Below, piece after piece: positions 4,885-10,374 of a stretch of 10,374 bases of DNA; position 1 is the stretch's first letter, and each line of letters opens with the position of its first letter. Below the pieces are notes generated by a model. The model was given only the letters and a program-made list of their open reading frames with translations. It ran no database searches and was not told the DNA's origin. The translations under genes and the position numbers were made by a program. This DNA is from Deltaproteobacteria bacterium (lineage in GTDB: Bacteria; Desulfobacterota; DSM-4660; Desulfatiglandales; Desulfatiglandaceae), in assembly GCA_018644785.1 (NCBI GenBank), contig JABGPV010000182.1:1-10374 (forward strand), written 5' to 3'.

Positions 4885-6192
4885 ATGTCTACGGACAAAA
4901 TTGAATTCGACACGCTGGTAGTGGGGGCCGGGATTGCGGGTTTGCAAGCGGCTCTGGATTTGGCCGATCAGGATTTTAAGGTGGCCATTGTTGATAAGGA
5001 CGCCTCCATCGGGGGTAAAATGATTCGGCTCTCCAAGGTTTTCCCCACCCTTGACTGCGCCAGCTGCATTACCACCCCTAAAATGTCTGCGGCGGCCCAT
5101 CACCCCAACATCACCAGTTTTACCTATTGCGAACCGAAAACCATAAAAAATACCGGCGGCGGAATCACTGCGCTAATCACCCAGAAATCCAGATTCGTTG
5201 ACGAAATCAAGTGCATCGGTTGCCGGCAATGCGAATACAACTGTCCCGTTTACGTTCCCGATGAGGAGCAGGGGGGATTTAACGGGCGCAAAGCCATCTA
5301 TGTGCCGTTTACCAACGCCATCCCCCAGGTTGCCGTTCTGGATGTGGAGAACTGCACCCTGTGTGGAAAGTGCGCCAAGGTCTGTCCCACCCAGGCTGTC
5401 GACTATTTTCAAAAACCGAGGGAATTTGAACTTTCCGCCAAAACGGCGGTCATTGCCACGGGTTTTGAACTGACACCCATGGATGCGAAGGAACAATATG
5501 GACAGGGAAACATCCCCAATGTGATCACAGCGCTCCAGATGGAGAGGCTACTGGCGCCCCACGGCCCATATAACAGGGTGCTCAGGCCGTCAGATGGCAT
5601 GGAACCCGATTCCATCGCATTCATACAATGCGCCGGTTCCAGAGATAAAAGTCTTGGCATCCCTTATTGCTCCAGGGTCTGTTGCATGTACGCCATCAAA
5701 CAGGCCATGCTGTTGTCCGGCGCCGTTCCCATGGCCGATATTTCGGTTTATTATATGGATATCCGCGCCTTTGGAAAAATGTATGAACAGTTTTATCAAA
5801 ATTCCAAGGCCATGGGCGTTGAATTTATCAAAGGAAAAGTCGCCCAGATTGAAAGCGGAGAAAACGGCACGGTAAAATTGCACTACGAAGCCCAGGAAGA
5901 CGGCGGAGGCTTGAGGATTGCCGACCATGACCTTGTGATATTGTCCCTTGGCATGGTACCGGGATGGAATCCCGGATCCGTTTGTAATGTATCCACCGCT
6001 TCTGACGCCTTTATCAAAACGGTAAAGCCCAAGATCGCCCCCACGCTCACGGATATGGAAGGGGTTTTTGTGGCGGGAGTGGCGGCCGGGCCGAAAGACA
6101 TTGTGGATACCATCGTAGAGGCTGATGCCGCGGCCATGGAAGCCTCCAAATACATGGTTTCTTTGAACCGAACCAGAAAAACGGCAGCGTAG
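4885..6192 (+). CDS. hdrA: HdrA/QmoA-like FAD and iron-sulfur subunit
   Basis: A 435-residue HdrA-family flavoprotein. An N-terminal FAD-binding motif GAGIAG (14-19) is followed by FPTLDCASCITTPKM (53-67) with C58/C61. A ferredoxin-type insert carries two [4Fe-4S] sites, C110-x2-C113-x2-C116-x3-C120 and C157-x2-C160-x2-C163-x3-C167. Later come the HdrA hallmarks YCSRVCCMYAIKQA (261-274) and YMDIRAFGK (290-298), and a closing FAD segment GVFVAGVAAGPKDI (393-406). It lacks the N-terminal extension of archaeal HdrA and is near QmoA in length. The two ferredoxin clusters make it more HdrA-like. The ATG at 4885 follows AAAGGAAAG. It likely forms a heteromeric cytoplasmic module with the next HdrA-like protein and the MvhD-like protein, docking on the QmoC-like membrane subunit. 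Confidence 0.9.
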   Translation: MSTDKIEFDTLVVGAGIAGLQAALDLADQDFKVAIVDKDASIGGKMIRLSKVFPTLDCASCITTPKMSAAAHHPNITSFTYCEPKTIKNTGGGITALITQKSRFVDEIKCIGCRQCEYNCPVYVPDEEQGGFNGRKAIYVPFTNAIPQVAVLDVENCTLCGKCAKVCPTQAVDYFQKPREFELSAKTAVIATGFELTPMDAKEQYGQGNIPNVITALQMERLLAPHGPYNRVLRPSDGMEPDSIAFIQCAGSRDKSLGIPYCSRVCCMYAIKQAMLLSGAVPMADISVYYMDIRAFGKMYEQFYQNSKAMGVEFIKGKVAQIESGENGTVKLHYEAQEDGGGLRIADHDLVILSLGMVPGWNPGSVCNVSTASDAFIKTVKPKIAPTLTDMEGVFVAGVAAGPKDIVDTIVEADAAAMEASKYMVSLNRTRKTAA

Positions 6193-6231
6193 ATGTTTTC
6201 CCTGTGAAGTGAATGATACGGAGATCCGGTG

Positions 6232-8166
6232 ATGGGTGAAAAGAGTAAAGAAACGATTCAGGCGGCAGAACAAAAGATAGGCGTATACGTATGTCACTGC
6301 GGTGGTAATATCTCAGACCATGTGGACGTGGAAAGGGTCTGCGAAAACGCAAAGAAAGTCCCGGGCGTGACCAGCGTAAAACACAACATGTTCATGTGTT
6401 CAGACCCGGGGCAGGAACTGATCATGGAGGATCTCAAAGAAGGTGCCATAGACCGGGTGGTTGTGGCCTCCTGCGCACCGGCCCTCCATGAAACCACCTT
6501 TCGGAACGCCATCTCCAGGGCGGGCTTTAATCCCTTCATGTATGACCATGCCAACATCCGGGAACAGGTCAGTTGGGTCCATCACGGAGATCAGGCAACC
6601 AGCAAGGCGAGTCGCTTGGTTGCCGCGGCAGCAGCCAAAACCAAGAGACTCAAACCCCTTGAGCCTTTCCGGGTGGACGCAAAAAAGCATACCACGGTTA
6701 TCGGCGGGGGTGTTGCCGGTCTTAAAGCTGCCATAGACCTTGCTGAGCGGGGGATAGAGGTAACCCTTATTGAAAAATCACCCTTTCTGGGGGGATGGAC
6801 CGCCAAATGGGACAAGATCTATCCCACCAACGAACAGGCATCCGAACTCCTGTCCGAATTGACCCGAGAAGTTCTGAACCATTCATCCATTACGGTACGC
6901 AATTGTTCCACCGTGACCGGGTTTGGGGGTTACATCGGCAATTTCCAGCTTTCCGTAAAAAGAGAGGCTCCGGGGGCCGGCGACTATGAAGACGAGATAA
7001 AACGGATGAGTGAATCCGGCAAGGAATTGGGTGAATTCATTCCCTTTGCGGGGGTTTGCCCCGAGAGCATTCCGGAAACGAAGGAGGAACTTACCATTGA
7101 AACCGGCGTCGTTGTTCTCGCCACCGGCTTCAAGCCGTATACGCCCTACAGAGGAGAATATGGGTATGGCGATTTTGAAGAAGTGATTACCCTTCCGGAT
7201 TTGATTCGGATCATCGCCGAAAACCGCGAAAAGGGAGGTGGCGATACCCTGGTGGTGAACGGCCGAAAGATCCGAAATATGGCCATGGTACACTGCGTGG
7301 GCAGCAGGCAGATTCCGGGCCTCCATCAAGCTGATGAAAAGGGGAACCTCAATGAATACTGTTCCCGTACCTGCTGTTCCACAACACTGAATACTGCCAA
7401 TATAGTCCGTGAGGCGCATCCGGATACCCGGGTGTTTGACTTCTATCGTGATATAAGGACCTACGGCAGGGGCCAGGAAGACATATACGATAAGGCCTCC
7501 TCAAACAAAGTACTCTTCTTCCGTTTTGATGCACCGGAACCCCCTGTAATCACCCGGAACAACTGGACCAATACTGACCACCCGCTATTGATGACGGTGA
7601 AGGATACACTTACTTTCGGAGAAGCGCTAGAGGTACCTGTTGACCTGATTGTCCTGTCAGTGGGCATGGAATCGAGAGATGTCTCCGATCTCACTGACAT
7701 GATGAAAATCTCCACAGGTCCGGACCGGTTTCTGCTGGAGGTTCATCCCAAACTGCGGCCCGTTGAAATGTCGGTGGCCGGCATTCTGATCGCCGGGACC
7801 TGTCAGGCGCCCTTTGATATGGGAGAGGCATGCGCCGCGGCATCCGGTGCCGGGGTGAAAGCCGCTGCCATTCTGGCCCGCGGCTATGTGGAATTGGATC
7901 CCTATGTGGCGGAAGTGGACCTGGAAAAATGCAAGGGTTCCGGCGCCTGCATGGACGCCTGCCTGAGTGAGGGCGTCTTGCAGATGGTCGACATGACCGT
8001 GGACGGCGAGAACGTGAAGCGGGCCCAGGTGAATCCGGCCCGCTGCGAGGGTTGTGGCGCCTGTACCGCGGTATGTCCTGAAGGCGCCATCAGCGTAGTG
8101 GGATGGACCCTGCAGCAATATGAGGATATGGTGGATATGATCGTCTCTGATCAGATTGCGGTTTAA
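6232..8166 (+). CDS. HdrA/QmoB-like FAD and iron-sulfur subunit
   Basis: A 644-residue HdrA-family protein. The N-terminal domain has VCHCGGNI (20-27; C21, C23), C56 and C81 (SCAP), typical of longer HdrA/QmoB proteins. The FAD motif is VIGGGVAG (156-163), and the HdrA signatures are CSRTCCSTTLN (377-387) and FYRDIRTYGRG (404-414). The C-terminus has a ferredoxin domain whose second cluster is complete (C605, C608, C611, C615). In the first, serine 570 stands where the second cysteine is expected (C567, S570, C573, C577) and leucine 578 replaces the usual proline. QmoB normally ends in an MvhD domain, absent here but encoded separately upstream. ATG at 6232 is preferred over the adjacent GTG at 6229 because GGAG (6220-6223) is then 8 bases away. 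Probable partner of the preceding HdrA-like protein. Confidence 0.9.
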   Translation: MGEKSKETIQAAEQKIGVYVCHCGGNISDHVDVERVCENAKKVPGVTSVKHNMFMCSDPGQELIMEDLKEGAIDRVVVASCAPALHETTFRNAISRAGFNPFMYDHANIREQVSWVHHGDQATSKASRLVAAAAAKTKRLKPLEPFRVDAKKHTTVIGGGVAGLKAAIDLAERGIEVTLIEKSPFLGGWTAKWDKIYPTNEQASELLSELTREVLNHSSITVRNCSTVTGFGGYIGNFQLSVKREAPGAGDYEDEIKRMSESGKELGEFIPFAGVCPESIPETKEELTIETGVVVLATGFKPYTPYRGEYGYGDFEEVITLPDLIRIIAENREKGGGDTLVVNGRKIRNMAMVHCVGSRQIPGLHQADEKGNLNEYCSRTCCSTTLNTANIVREAHPDTRVFDFYRDIRTYGRGQEDIYDKASSNKVLFFRFDAPEPPVITRNNWTNTDHPLLMTVKDTLTFGEALEVPVDLIVLSVGMESRDVSDLTDMMKISTGPDRFLLEVHPKLRPVEMSVAGILIAGTCQAPFDMGEACAAASGAGVKAAAILARGYVELDPYVAEVDLEKCKGSGACMDACLSEGVLQMVDMTVDGENVKRAQVNPARCEGCGACTAVCPEGAISVVGWTLQQYEDMVDMIVSDQIAV

Positions 8167-8257
8167 TCCCGCCTTTTATGGGCAGAATGGATACCGTATA
8201 CCAGGGATTAAAGCGATTCCCGTATAATAGCCAATCGATAAGCCTGAGAGGAAGCCG

Positions 8258-8575
8258 ATGAGTCAAACAGATGAAGAAAAACAGGCGCACAAGGCCGCCA
8301 TGAAAAGCCTGCGTCAGCAACGGAAGAAGACCGTTGAAGCAGCAAAGAAGATGGTGAAGACACAAAATGCAATGATCAAGAGCATCAAGGGTCTGCTGAA
8401 AGAAGGATCTAGAACAGTACCTGAAATTTCTGAAGCAGTCGCGATTCCGACTTCGGAGGTGCTTTGGTGCGTTATGTCTCTCAAAAAATACGGGCTGGTG
8501 GTGGAAGGTGAACAGGATGGCGCTTATTTCAGATATGGGCTGGCAGACAGTGGCGCAAAGGGAGGAGAGGTATGA
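8258..8575 (+). CDS. Small winged-helix protein in the Hdr operon
   Basis: A 105-residue protein. Residues 1-40 are lysine-rich and probably helical. Residues about 40-95 look like a winged helix: KSIKGLLKEG, VPEISEAVAIPTSEVLWCVMSLKKYGLV and a wing with GAYFRYGL. Its single cysteine, C71, lies in the probable recognition helix. AGGA (8249-8252) precedes the ATG, and its stop overlaps the next start by 4 bases (ATGA), so it is translationally coupled to the QmoC-like gene. Being inside the operon, it may be a local repressor or redox sensor, or a structural adaptor that has kept the fold. It has no catalytic motif. Whether it binds DNA cannot be judged from sequence. Confidence 0.75.
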   Translation: MSQTDEEKQAHKAAMKSLRQQRKKTVEAAKKMVKTQNAMIKSIKGLLKEGSRTVPEISEAVAIPTSEVLWCVMSLKKYGLVVEGEQDGAYFRYGLADSGAKGGEV

Positions 8576-9690
8576 GCACGCGTGTTGATGTTGACTTAGG
8601 AACCGAACTGGAAAAATTCGGGATAAAAGATGCCAATACCTGCTTTAATTGTGGGAACTGCACCGCAGTTTGTCCCATAAGCGATGAAAAGGTTTCTTTT
8701 CCCAGGCAGCTCATCCGATACGCCCAGTTGGGAATGAAGGAAAAGCTGCTGCAAAGCCCTGAACCCTGGCTTTGTTACTATTGCGGCGACTGTTCCGCTA
8801 CTTGCCCACGGGAGGCGAATCCGGGAGAAACCATGATGGGGCTTCGCCGATATTTCATCTCCCTGTATGATTGGACAGGCCTTTCCCGCAAGTTTTATAC
8901 GTCACACAGCTTCGAAATTATTGCCATAATACTGGTGGCGGCCCTAGTCGGCCTGGCATTCTATTTATTCCATGGCCCAATGCTGACAGACCGTGTGGCG
9001 CTCAATGTTTTCGCGCCAAACCACGTGATTGAAATCCTGGATCTCATCCTGGCCGGAGTCCTTTCTTTCCTCCTTTTGAGCAATGCTTATCGGATGTTCA
9101 ATTTTGTCATGGGAGAGGATAAGAAAAAAATCCCGCTCTTTCTTTATTTAAAAGAGATAAAAACCTTTGTGGTCCATATGACCACGCAGAAAAAATTCAA
9201 AGACTGCGGCACTTCCAATAAGACCCTGTGGATTAATCATTTACTGATTATGACCGGATACAGTATAATCTTTCTCATGGTGGTTGTGGGCATCCGATGG
9301 TTCCAGCGGGATGAGATTTATCCCATCTATCACCCCATAAGGCTCCTGGGTTACTATGGCACCTTTGCTATCCTTTATGGTGTGACATACGCCATCATCG
9401 GCAGGATCAAAAAGAACCGGGCAAGTTTTGAGCATTCCCATGCAACAGACTGGATTTTTCTGATACTCTTGTGGCTCACCACGTTCAGCGGCATTCTGAT
9501 CCATTTCACCCGGTTGCTTGAAATGCCCCTGTCCACTTATTATCTATACGCAATCCATTTGATGATTGCGGTTCCCATGCTGGTGCTGGAAGTCCCTTTT
9601 GCCAAATGGGCACATCAGTTGTACCGGCCCCTGGTCCTTTATCTGATGCAGGTGAAGGAGGCGGCCGGCCGGATTAATACGGAAAAATAG
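8572..9690 (+). CDS. QmoC-like HdrC/cytochrome b fusion subunit
   Basis: A 372-residue protein joining an HdrC-type ferredoxin domain to a membrane cytochrome b-type domain, the architecture of QmoC. Cluster sites are C24-x2-C27-x2-C30-x3-C34 and C68-x2-C71-x2-C74-x3-C78. Six hydrophobic segments follow, roughly at 114-134, 153-173, 222-241, 257-276, 293-312 and 323-345. Histidines near the membrane segments (H223, H254, H311, H329) are candidate heme b ligands. It should anchor the HdrA-like subunits to the inner face of the membrane and exchange electrons with menaquinone. GGAGG (8561-8565) precedes the ATG. Length is close to QmoC. No aprAB or dsrAB lies in this window, so its electron partner is probably different from that of the classical Qmo complex. 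Confidence 0.9.
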   Translation: MSTRVDVDLGTELEKFGIKDANTCFNCGNCTAVCPISDEKVSFPRQLIRYAQLGMKEKLLQSPEPWLCYYCGDCSATCPREANPGETMMGLRRYFISLYDWTGLSRKFYTSHSFEIIAIILVAALVGLAFYLFHGPMLTDRVALNVFAPNHVIEILDLILAGVLSFLLLSNAYRMFNFVMGEDKKKIPLFLYLKEIKTFVVHMTTQKKFKDCGTSNKTLWINHLLIMTGYSIIFLMVVVGIRWFQRDEIYPIYHPIRLLGYYGTFAILYGVTYAIIGRIKKNRASFEHSHATDWIFLILLWLTTFSGILIHFTRLLEMPLSTYYLYAIHLMIAVPMLVLEVPFAKWAHQLYRPLVLYLMQVKEAAGRINTEK

Positions 9691-9764
9691 GCATTTACCG
9701 CGTATAATACCACAATCATAAATTGAAGCTATCTCATTAATGTTGAATGAAAGGAGTGGGAAAA

Positions 9765-10133
9765 ATGGCAGACGTGGAAAAGATCATTTATATTTCAACC
9801 CACGGGGCTGAGGATCCTGAACGGGCCAGCCTCCCCTTTGTGCTGGCCAACGCAGCCCTGGTCATGGAAGTGGAGGCCGTAGTGGCATTGCAGGGAGCAT
9901 CTGTTTTTCTGGCAAAAAAAGGGATGCTGGAACATGTACACTCGGCGGGCTTTGCGCCGCTGAAAGAACTGGTGGATTCATTTCTTGAACTGGGTGGGCG
10001 GCTTCTGGTATGCGTGCCCTGCATTCAGGAGCGAAAAATTGATGTGGCGGATCTCATTGAAAAAGCAGTGCCCACTGCCGGCGGTGCTTTGACAGAGGAG
10101 TTTTTGAGCGCCAACGCCACCTTGGTATATTAA
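9765..10133 (+). CDS. DsrE-like protein with CVPC motif
   Basis: A 122-residue DsrE/DsrF-fold protein. The start KIIYISTHGAEDPERASLPF (6-25) followed by LANAALVMEVEAVVALQGASV (27-47) is the family's typical first strand and helix. C83 and C86, in LLVCVPCIQER (80-90), sit where DsrE-like proteins carry their active cysteine, here as a CxxC pair. ATG at 9765 is chosen because AAAGGAG (9750-9756) lies 8 bases upstream. An in-frame ATG at 9747 would put that binding site inside the gene. It is last in the operon, 74 bases after the QmoC-like gene. It is a candidate partner for the TusA proteins in sulfur transfer; it is not closely similar to the DsrE-like protein at 536. Confidence 0.82.
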   Translation: MADVEKIIYISTHGAEDPERASLPFVLANAALVMEVEAVVALQGASVFLAKKGMLEHVHSAGFAPLKELVDSFLELGGRLLVCVPCIQERKIDVADLIEKAVPTAGGALTEEFLSANATLVY

Positions 10134-10156
10134 CCTGGAAGGTAAGATTAACAAAA

Positions 10157-10192
10157 GAAGCCAGGGGGATGAACGATCATCTCCCTGGCTTC
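10157..10192 (+). terminator. Very strong stem-loop after the Hdr/TusA operon
   Basis: GAAGCCAGGG (10157-10166) pairs perfectly with CCCTGGCTTC (10183-10192). Pairing continues inward (with one G-T) to a 4-base loop ACGA, giving a 16-bp stem. It lies 24 bases after the last operon stop. No T-tract follows on the + strand; the A-rich left flank would give a U-rich tail only in the reverse direction. It probably marks the operon's transcript end and insulates the next gene. Confidence 0.6.
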
Positions 10193-10212
10193 GCAGAATG
10201 GAGGGTATGCAT

Positions 10213-10374
10213 ATGAACAAAAGAAGAGGAACAAACGCCATGAAGGTTTTTACGGCAATGCTTTTTGCCTTCTCCTTTATATTTTTCAGCCAGGCCGTTG
10301 CCGCCGAAAAAGCAGAGGGTCTTCAAGTGAAAGGACAGGTAAAAGCGATTACAAACAAGGCCAAAACCGTATCG
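10213..10374 (+). CDS. Exported protein, N-terminal part (runs off the window)
   Basis: The first 54 codons of a gene with no stop before the window ends. The translation has a Sec-type signal peptide: a positive start (MNKRRGTNAMK), a hydrophobic core (about residues 13-26) and a likely cleavage site after AVAA (28-31). The mature part starts EKAEGLQVKGQVKAITNKAK. The ATG at 10213 follows GGAGGG (10200-10205) at 7 bases; an upstream ATG at 10207 is too close to that site. The VKGQVKAITNKAKTV segment suggests a small beta-rich periplasmic domain, but I do not recognise the family. It follows the strong stem-loop, so it is probably a separate transcription unit. Confidence 0.7.
   Translation, partial: MNKRRGTNAMKVFTAMLFAFSFIFFSQAVAAEKAEGLQVKGQVKAITNKAKTVS

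Noticed and set aside
5590..6297. 235-residue reverse-strand open frame across the HdrA/QmoA-like gene
   Set aside because: It is antisense to a clear HdrA-family gene with intact cluster motifs, has no ribosome binding site and no recognisable domain.
6883..7419. 178-residue reverse-strand open frame across the QmoB-like gene
   Set aside because: Antisense shadow of a well-supported flavoprotein gene; no family resemblance.
9747..9764. ATG at 9747 as start of the last DsrE-like gene
   Set aside because: The AAAGGAG at 9750-9756 would then be inside the gene; it is ideally placed for the ATG at 9765, whose product begins like the family.

Overview
This window looks like a chromosomal segment of an anaerobic sulfur- or sulfate-metabolising bacterium, most likely a Desulfobacterota (Desulfobacterales-type) organism. 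That placement is inferred from gene content: two HdrA-like flavoproteins, a QmoC-like HdrC/cytochrome b fusion, an MvhD-like iron-sulfur protein, TusA- and DsrE-family sulfur-relay proteins, and a Cys-rich PAS/sigma-54 activator. No RNA genes, mobile elements or CRISPR arrays were seen.

Layout. (A) 1-535: the apparent tail of an upstream gene, a strong stem-loop, then about 450 bases without a gene. This stretch carries a perfect inverted repeat (298-318) and a probable sigma-54 promoter (431-446). (B) 536-2139, + strand: a four-gene operon encoding DsrE-like, DsrF-like and very small DsrH-like proteins plus a 234-residue Cys-rich protein of unknown function. (C) 2143-3528, - strand: a PAS-AAA-Fis sigma-54-dependent activator. 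(D) 3529-3748: a divergent control region with a second copy of the same 14-bp palindrome and a textbook -24/-12 promoter. (E) 3749-10133, + strand: an eight-gene operon encoding a TusA-like protein with CPWC, a canonical TusA, MvhD-like, HdrA/QmoA-like, HdrA/QmoB-like, a winged-helix protein, QmoC-like and a DsrE-like protein with CVPC. (F) A strong stem-loop, then the start of an exported-protein gene that runs off the window.

Proposed function. The activator gene sits between two operons. Each operon has TTAACAAGTGTTAA about 130-145 bp upstream of a sigma-54 promoter, so all three units probably form one local regulon. The large operon encodes what looks like a membrane-bound Qmo/Hdr-type electron-transfer complex. 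It is not next to aprAB, has no HdrB catalytic subunit, and has its MvhD module as a separate gene. It is flanked by protein persulfide carriers (TusA, DsrE). A reasonable hypothesis is a sulfur-relay system in which carrier-bound persulfide or a thiol/disulfide couple exchanges electrons with the HdrA-like flavoproteins and, through the QmoC-like subunit, with the quinone pool. The direction of electron flow and the substrate cannot be read from sequence.
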